Source: UJ101 sp047975265 | GTDB lineage: Bacteria; Bacteroidota; Bacteroidia; Flavobacteriales; UJ101 | Length of the DNA: 64,000 nt | Direction: 5' to 3' | Assembly: GCA_047975265.1 (NCBI GenBank) | Contig: JBKEDE010000011.1 | Coordinates: 62,001-126,000 of the forward strand | Made by a program: the position numbers and the translations under genes | In this document: piece after piece, positions 9,695 through 17,482 of the stretch | Layout: each line of letters opens with the position of its first letter | Position numbering within the stretch: the first letter of the stretch is position 1 | Notes under the pieces: model-generated | Database searches by the model: none | The model's input: only the letters and a program-made list of their open reading frames with translations | What the model was told of the DNA's origin: nothing

Positions 9695-9726
9695 CAAAAG
9701 TACAATTTAAAATGTATCAAAACAAA
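9695..9726 (-). promoter_or_regulatory. Promoter of the paired membrane-protein operon
   Basis: Minus strand: TTTG (9726-9723), a 20-base spacer, then TACTTTTG (9702-9695). This matches the Bacteroidota TTTG-N19/20-TAnnTTTG promoter. It fixes the downstream start codon at 9678. Confidence 0.65.
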
Positions 9727-9748
9727 CACTAAATCCATGAATAACAGT

Positions 9749-9763
9749 CTGCCAACGTGTCAG
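9749..9763. promoter_or_regulatory. Palindromic operator-like site CTGCCA-N3-TGTCAG
   Basis: An imperfect inverted repeat, CTGCCAACGTGTCAG, lies directly upstream of the miaB promoter. A closely related palindrome (TGACA-N3-TGTCA) is upstream of dnaK at 38389-38401. The protein that binds it is unknown; the sigma-54 activator encoded in the miaB operon is one candidate by inference. Confidence 0.4.
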
Positions 9764-9773
9764 TAATATTTTT

Positions 9774-9781
9774 TATCTTTG
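9774..9781 (+). promoter_or_regulatory. Candidate -7 element of the miaB operon
   Basis: TATCTTTG matches TAnnTTTG and ends 21 bases before the miaB ATG. No -33 TTTG is evident; the palindrome at 9749-9763 occupies the area just upstream. Confidence 0.5.
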
Positions 9782-9802
9782 CATTTCAATTAAGAAATTA
9801 TA

Positions 9803-11248
9803 ATGGACACATTTACTCAAAATAAAATTATAGACGAAGCAAAACAAGGAGAATCTTTAACAATCGAGCCAAAAAAGCAAAACACCAAAAAACTATATAT
9901 TGAAAGTTACGGTTGCCAAATGAATTTTTCAGATTCCGAAATTGTAGCATCGATTCTTTCTGAAAACGGGTACAATACAACTCAAAATTTGCAAGAAGCT
10001 GATTTGATTTTGGTTAATACATGTTCCATACGTGAAAAAGCCGAACAAACAGTTCGTAAACGATTAACACAATACAATCAGGTAAAAACACATAATCCAT
10101 CTATGAAAGTGGGTGTTTTAGGATGCATGGCAGAACGTTTAAAAACAAAATTTTTAGAAGAAGAAAAAATCGTAGATTTGGTTGTGGGTCCTGATGCTTA
10201 TCGTGATTTGCCCAATCTTTTATCAGAAGTAGAAGACGGTCGTGATGCCATCAATGTTATACTCTCCAAAGATGAAACCTATGCTGACATTAGCCCAGTT
10301 CGATTAGGAGGAAACGGCGTAACGGCCTTTGTTTCTATTACACGGGGGTGCGATAATATGTGTACCTTTTGTGTGGTCCCTTTTACACGCGGTCGAGAAC
10401 GCTCACGTGATCCGTATTCCATCGTAAAAGAATGTCAGGATTTGTGGAACAAAGGCTATAAGGAAGTAACCTTATTAGGACAAAACGTGGATTCATACCT
10501 TTGGTATGGAGGAGGTTTAAAGAAAGATTTTTCAAGAGCTGCTGAAATACAAAAAGCTACTGCAATTAATTTTGCTAAACTTATGGATATGGTTGCTATT
10601 TCTGTACCTAATATGCGTATTCGTTTTTCTACTTCAAATCCACAAGATATGGATACAGAAGTTTTACATATTATGGTAAAACATGATAATATTTGCAAAT
10701 ACATTCACCTGCCTGTTCAATCCGGAAGTAATCATATGTTAAAAAAAATGAATCGCTTGCATACTCGTGAAGAATATATTAAGCTGATCGATAACATTCG
10801 TGAAATTCTGCCTGATTGTGCTATCTCACACGATATCATTGTTGGTTTTTGTGATGAAAATGAAAAAGATCATCAAGATACGCTAAGTTTAATGAAATAC
10901 GTTCGTTACAACTTTGGTTATATGTTTGCCTATTCAGATCGACCGGGTACTCCTGCACATAAAAAAATGGAAGACAATGTTCCTGATGAGGTAAAAAAAA
11001 GACGGTTGAACGAAGTTATTTTACTGCAAGGGCAACATTCCAAAGAACGTTTGGAAAAATTTACAGGAAAAATGGTTGAAGTTTTAATCGAAAAAGAATC
11101 AAAAAAAAGTAAGAAAGAATGGGCTGGACGAAATTCTCAAAATGCGATGGTAGTTTTTCCAAAAACAGGAAATGAAACGGTAGGTGATTTTGTTCAAGTG
11201 AAAATTACACGCTGTACCAGTGCTACGTTAATCGGAGAAAAAGTTTAA
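9803..11248 (+). CDS. miaB: tRNA-2-methylthio-N6-dimethylallyladenosine synthase MiaB
   Basis: A 481-residue radical-SAM methylthiotransferase that adds the 2-methylthio group to i6A37 of tRNAs. The N-terminal UPF0004 domain has the three cluster cysteines Cys38 (YGCQMNFSDSE), Cys74 (NTCSIREKA) and Cys108 (GCMAERL). The radical-SAM CxxxCxxC is Cys183, Cys187 and Cys190 in RGCDNMCTFC. The C-terminal TRAM domain follows. A hydrophilic N-terminal extension of about 30 residues precedes the first domain. It is the first gene of a plus-strand operon leading into the sigma-54 activator, lptE and secG. Confidence 0.96.
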   Translation: MDTFTQNKIIDEAKQGESLTIEPKKQNTKKLYIESYGCQMNFSDSEIVASILSENGYNTTQNLQEADLILVNTCSIREKAEQTVRKRLTQYNQVKTHNPSMKVGVLGCMAERLKTKFLEEEKIVDLVVGPDAYRDLPNLLSEVEDGRDAINVILSKDETYADISPVRLGGNGVTAFVSITRGCDNMCTFCVVPFTRGRERSRDPYSIVKECQDLWNKGYKEVTLLGQNVDSYLWYGGGLKKDFSRAAEIQKATAINFAKLMDMVAISVPNMRIRFSTSNPQDMDTEVLHIMVKHDNICKYIHLPVQSGSNHMLKKMNRLHTREEYIKLIDNIREILPDCAISHDIIVGFCDENEKDHQDTLSLMKYVRYNFGYMFAYSDRPGTPAHKKMEDNVPDEVKKRRLNEVILLQGQHSKERLEKFTGKMVEVLIEKESKKSKKEWAGRNSQNAMVVFPKTGNETVGDFVQVKITRCTSATLIGEKV

Positions 11249-11288
11249 CTATGGAAATATTATTTCAAAATAAAGAAGAAAACTAAAA

Positions 11289-12551
11289 ATGCAAAATCTA
11301 CAACCTATAAAACAACGCTTTAGTATTATCGGAAATGACTCCGGACTTAACCGAGCTTTACAAAAAGCCGTACAAATAGCCCCTACGGATATTTCCGTTT
11401 TGGTTATCGGTGAAAGTGGTGTCGGGAAAGAGTTTATCCCTAAAATTATTCATTCTCTATCCAACAGAAAGCATAATCAATACATAGCAGTAAACTGTGG
11501 AGCAATTCCTGAGGGAACCATCGATTCAGAATTATTTGGGCATGAAAAAGGAGCTTTTACCGGAGCTGACAAAACCCGAAAAGGTTATTTTGAAGTAGCT
11601 GACGGTGGAACCATTTTCTTGGACGAAGTGGGCGAGTTACCTCTTTCGACACAAGTACGTTTGTTACGTGTTTTAGAAATCGGAGAATTTATAAAAGTGG
11701 GGTCATCACAACCACAAAAAACAAATGTACGGGTGGTTGCCGCAACCAATGTTAATGTGCTTAATGCAGTTCAAAAAGGTAAATTTAGAGAAGATTTGTA
11801 TTATCGTTTAAACACCGTACAAATCGATTTACCTCCCTTACGCGAACGAAAACAAGATATTTCTTTATTATTCAGAAAATTTGCTTCAGATTTTGCCGAT
11901 AAATACAAAATGCCACCCATTCAGCTTGATTCGGAGGCAACACGCTATTTGGAGAATTTCCGATGGCCGGGAAATATACGCCAGCTTCGAAATTTTGTAG
12001 AACAAATTTCTGTAGTTGAAGAAAACCGAACCATTTCTTTAGAAAAAATACATGAATATTTGCCTTATGAAGGGAATAATCTTCCGATTTTGAGTAAAAA
12101 CGCCCAAAATACTTCTCAATCAAAAGAAGATTTTAGTAATGAACGTGAATTGTTGTACAAAGTTTTGTTTGATATGAAAAAAGATTTGAATGATTTAAAA
12201 TCTTTAACACTCGATTTAATGCAGAATCGTGATAAATTTGATATTAATGAAAAAAACGAACAATTAATCAAGCGTGTCTTTCAAGATCATTCAAGTAAAG
12301 AGTCTTCTCCAAACGATTTTTATGAGGTAGAACCTCATGTTCAACATACAACAACCTCTTCATATAATGTAAATAATTTTGATTATGAAGAAGCACAACT
12401 TTCAGAAGAATCTTTATCTTTACAGGAAAAAGAAGAAGAATTAATAAAGAAGGCATTGCAAAAAAATAATGGCAGGCGTAAAGATGCTGCACGAGAATTA
12501 GGCATTTCTGAGCGTACGCTTTACCGTAAGATAAAACAATTTGGAATTTAA
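11289..12551 (+). CDS. Sigma-54-dependent transcriptional activator (Fis-type HTH, no receiver domain)
   Basis: A 420-residue bacterial enhancer-binding protein. The AAA+ domain starts almost at the N terminus: Walker A GESGVGKE (41-48), the sigma-54-contacting loop GAFTGA (88-93), Walker B GGTIFLDE (106-113), then arginine-finger region and a variable linker (about residues 270-385). The C terminus is a Fis-type helix-turn-helix (RRKDAARELGISERTLYRKI). There is no N-terminal sensor or receiver domain, so activity must be controlled by expression, partner proteins or the linker. It sits 40 bases after miaB. Its targets are unknown; a -24/-12 element with a palindrome at dnaK in this same window is a candidate. 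Confidence 0.92.
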   Translation: MQNLQPIKQRFSIIGNDSGLNRALQKAVQIAPTDISVLVIGESGVGKEFIPKIIHSLSNRKHNQYIAVNCGAIPEGTIDSELFGHEKGAFTGADKTRKGYFEVADGGTIFLDEVGELPLSTQVRLLRVLEIGEFIKVGSSQPQKTNVRVVAATNVNVLNAVQKGKFREDLYYRLNTVQIDLPPLRERKQDISLLFRKFASDFADKYKMPPIQLDSEATRYLENFRWPGNIRQLRNFVEQISVVEENRTISLEKIHEYLPYEGNNLPILSKNAQNTSQSKEDFSNERELLYKVLFDMKKDLNDLKSLTLDLMQNRDKFDINEKNEQLIKRVFQDHSSKESSPNDFYEVEPHVQHTTTSSYNVNNFDYEEAQLSEESLSLQEKEEELIKKALQKNNGRRKDAARELGISERTLYRKIKQFGI

Positions 12552-12555
12552 GAAA

Positions 12556-13095
12556 ATGGAATATTTAGATTCAATGATTAAGTGTTATAAAAAAACTCAA
12601 AAATATGTATGTATTGTACTTTGTATTGTATGTTTTGCATTTGTATCGAGTTGTTATTCTTTGAATGGATCATCTTTAGATCCTTCTATTAAAACAGTTC
12701 AGATTGATCTTTTCCCTAATTATGCACCATTGCAAAACGTAACATTAAGCCAGAATTTTACAAATGATTTACGGGATCGATTTCAACAAAGAACACCGCT
12801 TGATGTCGTTAAAAACAATGGCGATATTTTAATCTCTGGAGAAATTACTAATTACACGGAAAGTTATTCTACGGTAACCTCAGATGAGCAGGCACAGCAA
12901 AACCGCTTGACCATCGGAATTAAAGTAAATTATGTAAATAATTTGGATGATACCAAAAGTTTTTCCAAAACGTTTCAAGATTATGAAGACTATCCGGGAA
13001 ACCAAACATTAACGCAAGTTGAAGGAAGCATTGTGCCTGATATTACAGAACGAATTATTGATCAAATATATAACGCCATAGTCACAGATTGGTAA
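12556..13095 (+). CDS. lptE: LptE-like LPS-assembly lipoprotein
   Basis: About 179 residues with a signal peptide ending in the lipobox VSSC, then a LptE-type domain (SIKTVQIDLFPNYAPLQN, later TNDLRDRFQQRTPLDVV). LptE plugs the LptD barrel that inserts lipopolysaccharide in the outer membrane. An alternative TTG start at 12541 would overlap the preceding gene; I used the ATG at 12556, although the ATG at 12574 is also possible because the segment before the hydrophobic core is long. Location between the sigma-54 activator and secG is, to my knowledge, usual in flavobacteria. Confidence 0.85.
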   Translation: MEYLDSMIKCYKKTQKYVCIVLCIVCFAFVSSCYSLNGSSLDPSIKTVQIDLFPNYAPLQNVTLSQNFTNDLRDRFQQRTPLDVVKNNGDILISGEITNYTESYSTVTSDEQAQQNRLTIGIKVNYVNNLDDTKSFSKTFQDYEDYPGNQTLTQVEGSIVPDITERIIDQIYNAIVTDW

Positions 13096-13096
13096 A

Positions 13097-13771
13097 ATGA
13101 CAAAGGAAGAATTTCATAAAATTATGGATCATCCTTTTGAATTAACTCAAAAGGAAACACGTTTTATTAATGAACTGATTGAAAAATATCCGTATTTTCA
13201 AACAGCAAGACTTCTTTCATTGCGAGGAATCAAAAAACATAATGCAGGGCGATATAACGAATCTTTAAAAAGAGTAGCCTCGTATTCTACCGATCGGACT
13301 TTATTGTTTGATTACATAACACATAAAGAGATTTTGGACGAAGTTGAAAAAGAAGATTCAAAAGAAATTTTAAAAACCATAGAAGAAACAGATAAATCCA
13401 AGAAAGTAGAAAATCCTGTTGAATTTAACAAGAATGAACTTCATTCTTTTTCAGATTGGTTAAAGCTATCGTCATCTTCAATCCATCAACAAAAAGATAA
13501 GTTTTTTGCAATTGATGAGTTTATCAAACTAAACCCTAAACTCTCTCCAATAAAAGACCGTCAGAAGAATATTGATATAGCGGTTAATAGTATTACTGAA
13601 AATCAAAACCTGATGACGGAAACTTTAGCAAAGATTTATGTTGAACAAAAGAAATATGATAAGGCTATTCAAGCTTTTAAAATATTAAGTTTGAAATATC
13701 CGGAAAAAAGTAGTTTCTTTGCTAACCAAATCAATACGATTAGAGAATTGGATAAAAAACAATCATTATGA
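13097..13771 (+). CDS. Hypothetical protein with a C-terminal TPR-like repeat
   Basis: A 224-residue soluble, charged protein. The last 50 residues read like a tetratricopeptide repeat (TLAKIYVEQKKYDKAIQAFK followed by ILSLKYPEKSSFF). There is no signal peptide or membrane helix, so it is probably cytoplasmic. It starts one base after the lptE stop and overlaps secG by four bases, so it is translationally tied to both. Its function is unknown; TPR proteins commonly act as interaction scaffolds. Confidence 0.85.
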   Translation: MTKEEFHKIMDHPFELTQKETRFINELIEKYPYFQTARLLSLRGIKKHNAGRYNESLKRVASYSTDRTLLFDYITHKEILDEVEKEDSKEILKTIEETDKSKKVENPVEFNKNELHSFSDWLKLSSSSIHQQKDKFFAIDEFIKLNPKLSPIKDRQKNIDIAVNSITENQNLMTETLAKIYVEQKKYDKAIQAFKILSLKYPEKSSFFANQINTIRELDKKQSL

Positions 13772-14073
13772 GCGGAACAATTTTAATTATATTAATAGGA
13801 TTGGCGTGTGTAGCTACCATATTGGTTATTATGGTTCAAAATCCTAAAGGAGGAGGTCTGTCATCTTCTTTCGGAGGATCGGGTGGAGGTTCTCAAATGT
13901 TTGGTGTACAACGTACCAACGACTTTTTAACCAGAGCTACTTGGACTTTGGCTATTATCATTGCAGGTTTAACATTGACCGCTAATTTTATCATGAGTGA
14001 TAAAGAAACCACAAAAACCATCACCACACCTGTTCAGCAGGAACAACCCATAACGCCTCCGGCTAATCAATAA
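13768..14073 (+). CDS. secG: Preprotein translocase subunit SecG
   Basis: A 101-residue protein with two membrane helices (about residues 2-22 and 52-72) flanking the signature VMVQNPKGGGLSSSFGG, which defines SecG of the SecYEG translocon. The C-terminal tail is polar and rich in Thr and Pro. It overlaps the upstream TPR-like gene by four bases. In many flavobacteria I recall groES-groEL following secG; here a different membrane protein follows. Confidence 0.93.
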   Translation: MSGTILIILIGLACVATILVIMVQNPKGGGLSSSFGGSGGGSQMFGVQRTNDFLTRATWTLAIIIAGLTLTANFIMSDKETTKTITTPVQQEQPITPPANQ

Positions 14074-14101
14074 AACAATCTGATTTGTTCAGACTTCTTT
14101 T

Positions 14102-14668
14102 ATGAAAAAATTTATGGTCTTAATGTTGATTTTAATTATTGCACCGATTTTAGGTGGAATTTACGGAATAATACATGATCAAATCACATACACCATTTCT
14201 AATGAATATTATTCAAAATTCAAATTTATTCAATTTGGACTTGAAAATTGGGGATTAGGAAGAAATATTGGGATAGAAACAAACCCTGAAATAAGACTTG
14301 AAAGCCCGAGATTTGGAGCAAGTTTTATTGGGATTTTAGCAACTTGGTGGGTTGGAATGATTATCGGAATAATTCTCGGACTTATTGGACTAATTCATAA
14401 GAACGGAAAGGAGATGTTTGTCATTACAATGAAAGCGTTTCTTTTGACCACAGGAGTGGCATTATTAACGGGATTTATCGGACTTGGATACGGAAAACTA
14501 TTTTTGACTGAAAACCGACCAAATTGGGATTTGCCTGAAAACTTAATAGATTATGATAATTTTATAATGGTTGGTTCAATGCATAATTTCAGTTACTTGG
14601 GAGGATTAATTGGTTTAATAATAGGAGTTATTTATAGCGTAAAACAAAGTTCTTATTTTAAAAATTAA
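14102..14668 (+). CDS. Hypothetical inner-membrane protein, four helices
   Basis: A 188-residue protein with four hydrophobic segments (about residues 5-25, 72-100, 108-130 and 160-182) and an extracytoplasmic loop of about 45 residues between the first two. I do not recognise a named family; similar membrane proteins occur in Bacteroidota. It lies 28 bases after secG and before a strong terminator, so it is probably the last gene of the miaB operon or a later insertion into it. No catalytic motif is visible. Confidence 0.7.
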   Translation: MKKFMVLMLILIIAPILGGIYGIIHDQITYTISNEYYSKFKFIQFGLENWGLGRNIGIETNPEIRLESPRFGASFIGILATWWVGMIIGIILGLIGLIHKNGKEMFVITMKAFLLTTGVALLTGFIGLGYGKLFLTENRPNWDLPENLIDYDNFIMVGSMHNFSYLGGLIGLIIGVIYSVKQSSYFKN

Positions 14669-14724
14669 AAAATTAAAGTCACTAATAATTTTCTTTTATG
14701 TCAAATAGGAAAAAATTATGCAAC

Positions 14725-14757
14725 AAAAAAACAGCAACTAAAGTTGCTGTTTTTTTT
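14725..14757. terminator. Bidirectional terminator hairpin
   Basis: ACAGCAAC (14731-14738) pairs with GTTGCTGT (14743-14750) with a four-base loop; the stem is extended by an A run upstream and a T run downstream. It separates the convergent plus-strand secG operon and the minus-strand LolA-like gene and can serve both. Confidence 0.85.
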
Positions 14758-14775
14758 ATAATAGGTACTTTAATT

Positions 14776-15432
14776 TTACTTAAAATCAGAATCTTTTGCC
14801 TGATTAATTTCAATCGATTGGATTTTTATTTCTACATCTGATTCATTTTTTTGAATCCTTTTAAATGGGATTTTTATTCCTGAAACAGACCTGTAATCAC
14901 TAAAAAGTGTTTCTCCTTTTTTATCTTTTTCTCCTGCTTTTAATCCTGTTTTAACACTATAATAGTATGCGTTGTTTTCATCACTAATCACATACGAATT
15001 TTCACCATTGTATTTTTTGATACCCTCTAAACGATAAGCAGAAGATTTAGCAAAATTAAGTTCAGGAAAAAGTCCCTTATTACTTATTAAGTCTTCTTTC
15101 ATATCACTTGGTAAAGGAGATTTTTCTCCTTCGGCTTCCATATAACCATTCTGACCATCAAAAACAATTTTTTGTATGGACATTCCAAATAGTTGCATGT
15201 CTAAGACTTTTTTTCCTCCTTTGGCTTGGATAATCTTCATATCTATGTTCATTCCTTCTACTTCAGTTGTGGCTTTAATTGTGATGGAATTGACTTTACT
15301 AACAGCATCTCTACCCCCAATAGCCTTAATGTACTTCTCTGCTACAGAAGCAACTGTTGTGCCTGATTTAACCTGTTGTGCACTCATAAATAGACCTAAA
15401 AACGTAAGGGCTACCATAGAAAATAATTTCAT
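14776..15432 (-). CDS. Exported outer-membrane lipoprotein-sorting (LolA-like) family protein
   Basis: About 218 residues with a signal peptide (MKLFSMVALTFLGLFMSAQQ) and a beta-rich mature part with sequences such as YIKAIGGRDAVSKVNSI and IVFDGQNGYMEAEG. This resembles the LolA-like domain proteins common in Bacteroidota, which are also found fused behind M16 peptidases. A start at 15438 (MTMK) is equally possible; I chose the second Met as it begins the charged n-region directly. It stands alone, ended by the terminator at 14725-14757. Its ligand is unknown. Confidence 0.75.
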   Translation of the reverse strand: MKLFSMVALTFLGLFMSAQQVKSGTTVASVAEKYIKAIGGRDAVSKVNSITIKATTEVEGMNIDMKIIQAKGGKKVLDMQLFGMSIQKIVFDGQNGYMEAEGEKSPLPSDMKEDLISNKGLFPELNFAKSSAYRLEGIKKYNGENSYVISDENNAYYYSVKTGLKAGEKDKKGETLFSDYRSVSGIKIPFKRIQKNESDVEIKIQSIEINQAKDSDFK

Positions 15433-15544
15433 TGTCATTTAATTTAAAGTTAAAAAAATTAGATTTTTTAAAATCAATTCTGCAAATTTAGAGAAATTTT
15501 ATTTGTATCAAAATTTTGATTATTTTTTTTTAATCTATCTAACT

Positions 15545-15673
15545 TATATTGAAAAAGATAGCAAAACGGCTAAATTAAATTTAGAAGAAATCAAATATAT
15601 AAAATCAAGAGGATTTAATACTTCTCAATTAAAAGAAATGTGTAAATTAGTACGTAAAAATATAAAACTGTGA
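15545..15673 (+). pseudogene. 3' remnant of a DUF4160-type gene
   Basis: An open frame without start codon encodes about 42 residues: YIEKDSKTAKLNLEEIKYIK, then SRGFNTSQLKEMCKLVRKN, then a TGA stop. The pattern of a [K/H]-acidic strand with EKD.KTAK followed by a GF-N-xxL-xxM helix fits the C-terminal half of DUF4160 proteins, small proteins often paired with a DUF2442 partner in toxin-antitoxin-like loci. The 5' half is absent; the upstream sequence is AT-rich non-coding DNA. Identification rests on pattern memory alone. Confidence 0.45.
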
Positions 15674-15698
15674 AATGAGTATTTTAATAACACGCCAC

Positions 15699-16244
15699 AT
15701 GAAGCTATTCCTTTACATATGTCTTTTTTGTATATTCCAAATAAGCTGTAAAATTTATAAAAATAAAAAGATTGAAACAGACTTTCAAGAAGAAAATGGG
15801 ATAGAATGTACTGAAAAGAGTTGTAGAGGCACATATACGGGACCCGAATTTATTAATGGTGATGACGTTGCACATCAATTTTCAAATAAAATGAGTAATG
15901 TCGTAGGAGATAAATTAAAGGAATTCTATCGTGAAAAGAATTATAAAAAAGTGGATTTTTCTTCAATAAAAATGACAACTCAAGGAATGGGAAGCGGAAA
16001 TGTTGTTTACACACTTTTTATTCCCTTTACTTCTGTTAATTCAAAATGTGAAGCCTATACTTCATTCGATCATGTTGGAGGTTGGAACCATGAGCCCGCA
16101 TTAGACAAAAGAAAAAATGAACTTAGAGATGTAACGATGAAAGAACATGCGTTAGACATTAGCAATCTTAAAAAAACACCTGAGGGATTACAAGAGTATT
16201 GGATTCAATGGAAAAATAAAGAAACGCAATGGGATTGTAAGTAA
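15699..16244 (+). CDS. Hypothetical lipoprotein (decayed second copy at 38.1 kb)
   Basis: About 181 residues. I start it at the ATG at 15699 because MKLFLYICLFCIFQISC is a clean lipoprotein signal peptide with lipobox QISC; the upstream in-frame ATG at 15675 adds only MSILITRH. The mature protein is polar, with cysteine pairs (GIECTEKSCRG) and a C terminus GLQEYWIQWKNKETQWDCK. The last 70 or so bases plus the 3' flank are nearly identical to the minus strand at 38090-38190, where the gene is decayed. Function unknown; the duplicated tail suggests it moves as a small cassette. Confidence 0.65.
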   Translation: MKLFLYICLFCIFQISCKIYKNKKIETDFQEENGIECTEKSCRGTYTGPEFINGDDVAHQFSNKMSNVVGDKLKEFYREKNYKKVDFSSIKMTTQGMGSGNVVYTLFIPFTSVNSKCEAYTSFDHVGGWNHEPALDKRKNELRDVTMKEHALDISNLKKTPEGLQEYWIQWKNKETQWDCK

Positions 16245-16290
16245 AAAACTGCTACCCACAAAGTACTAACTAAAAAACACCCTTTTCAGC
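16245..16290 (+). repeat. Cassette-like 3' tail, partial copy
   Basis: Directly after the stop of the lipoprotein gene, CTGCTACCCACAAAGTACT and AACTAAAAAAC match the sequence that follows the decayed homologue on the minus strand near 38085-38112, then diverge. See the findings on recurring tails. Confidence 0.55.
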
Positions 16291-16322
16291 GATTTTAGAT
16301 TTTGATTTTGATTGAATAAACA

Positions 16323-16877
16323 TTACCAATCAGGAACAACCTCTATTAAACTTTTTTCGGATAAAGGTATTTTCTTATAAACAGCTCCATAATCAGATGC
16401 TTGCTTAGTAATGCTTTCTAAATCTCCGTTAAGCAATACTTTGTATTTGTCTAAATTTCTTTTTCCCGAACGCCTGAAAAGGTGATTAGGTTTTTCAAGA
16501 ACTATAATACTATCTTTTATGTTATAATAACCTGCATAAGATGCTTTTTCTAAATTATTATAATCTATACTCTCATATGATAGATGAACAATAGGTTTTT
16601 CGCTCTGAGAAAAATAAGCATACTGACCTTTTTCAAAAAAACGAATCATTTTATTAAATTCCATATCAATATTCGTATTTTCTCGATGATAATAATAAAT
16701 AGCGTTCTTATCAATTAATTCTATTTTTGTATTGTTAAACGAATTTTTTAACTCTATGTAGCCGGGTTTTAATTGCATTCTCCCATATTGGTTTATGAGT
16801 GTATAAGAACGATAATCCTGGAATATACATCCTTGAAGGACATTAAGTAATAAAAGTAAAAATAATCTCTTTCTCAT
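16323..16877 (-). CDS. Hypothetical lipoprotein
   Basis: A 184-residue protein with a short signal peptide MRKRLFLLLLLNVLQGC (lipobox LQGC, Cys17) and a polar mature region rich in Tyr, Asn and Lys. No domain is recognised. It begins three bases after the stop of the broken exported gene at 16880-17355, so the two were probably one operon. A lipoprotein immediately after a secreted protein could be an immunity-type partner, but nothing in the sequence proves that. Confidence 0.6.
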   Translation of the reverse strand: MRKRLFLLLLLNVLQGCIFQDYRSYTLINQYGRMQLKPGYIELKNSFNNTKIELIDKNAIYYYHRENTNIDMEFNKMIRFFEKGQYAYFSQSEKPIVHLSYESIDYNNLEKASYAGYYNIKDSIIVLEKPNHLFRRSGKRNLDKYKVLLNGDLESITKQASDYGAVYKKIPLSEKSLIEVVPDW

Positions 16878-16879
16878 AA

Positions 16880-17355
16880 CTAATTCCCTGTTTCCTGTGT
16901 AGTATCTACATTAAATCTAAAATTCCCCGGGTAATTAAATTGTCCGGTATCTGTTACGCTATGGATTAGGTTTTGAACACCTCCATTATTAGGTCCTCCT
17001 TCAACGCTCACACCATTACCTCTGATAAAATAGAAAGATTGATTTAACGATTGCTGGTAATCACTCTGATTATAACGACAACCAAAACCACATCTATTAG
17101 GTTCATCTTCCTGTCCTTGTAATCTTCCCAAACTTAGTAACTCTAGTTTTAACCGTTACTGTTTTTGGGGAAGATTACAATTACATCTATTTATCTTATT
17201 TGTTTTATCATAGGCCATTTTATTTTCAAACATATCTAATTTAGCTTGATAAAAATAGTATTCTATAGTTTTTTTAATTAATCTCTTTCTCTTTTCTGAG
17301 AATATGTAACGGTATGAAAACAAAACATTATAGCTATCAATATTTTTTTATTCAT
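16880..17355 (-). pseudogene. Exported protein gene broken by a frameshift and a MITE-like insertion
   Basis: On the minus strand an ATG at 17355 starts a signal peptide (MNKKILIAIMFCFHTVTYSQ) that soon hits a stop, while an overlapping frame carries on with KKTIEYYFYQAKLDMFENKM up to NKINRCN. There the 62-bp hairpin at 17118-17179 intervenes. Beyond it the frame resumes with GQEDEPNRCGFGCRYNQSDY and ends in FRFNVDTTQETGN at 16880. The cysteine-rich joins on both sides (NRCN and NRCGFGC) suggest one original gene. An alternative is that the last 83 codons alone are a live gene with a TTG start inside the repeat; I think that less likely. Confidence 0.45.
17118..17179. mobile_element. 62-bp MITE-like element with long terminal inverted repeats
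   Basis: The element begins TGTAATCTTCCC and ends GGGGAAGATTACA. Its arms, each about 24 bases, pair almost completely (AGTAAC near one arm's inner end pairs with GTTACT in the other), leaving a loop of about 13 bases (tctagttttaacc). Each arm has its own relative elsewhere: the 17117-17141 arm matches 25 of 25 bases at 61865-61889, and the 17162-17179 arm matches 18 of 18 at 52336-52353. No clear target-site duplication is seen. It encodes nothing. Confidence 0.6.
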
Positions 17356-17464
17356 CTTTATTAGGTTTAGGGTTAGTTGGTAATGATTTTAATCCCTGTT
17401 CTGATTTTTTAGCATTTTGAATTATTTCTTGTGCAACATTTTTTTGACAGCCTCTATTATTTGC
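17348..17464 (-). pseudogene. Short 3' gene fragment downstream of fabD
   Basis: A start-less minus-strand frame of 38 codons (ANNRGCQKNVAQEIIQNAKK, then SEQGLKSLPTNPKPNKDE) ends with a TAA that overlaps the ATG of the broken exported gene (GATGAATAA). It looks like the tail of a lost gene. Its family is not recognised. Confidence 0.3.
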
Positions 17465-17482
17465 TCATTTTACAAACAAATA

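Noticed and set aside
14731..14750. Hairpin considered as a small RNA or transposon end
   Set aside because: Perfect short stem with A and T runs between convergent genes is a normal bidirectional terminator.
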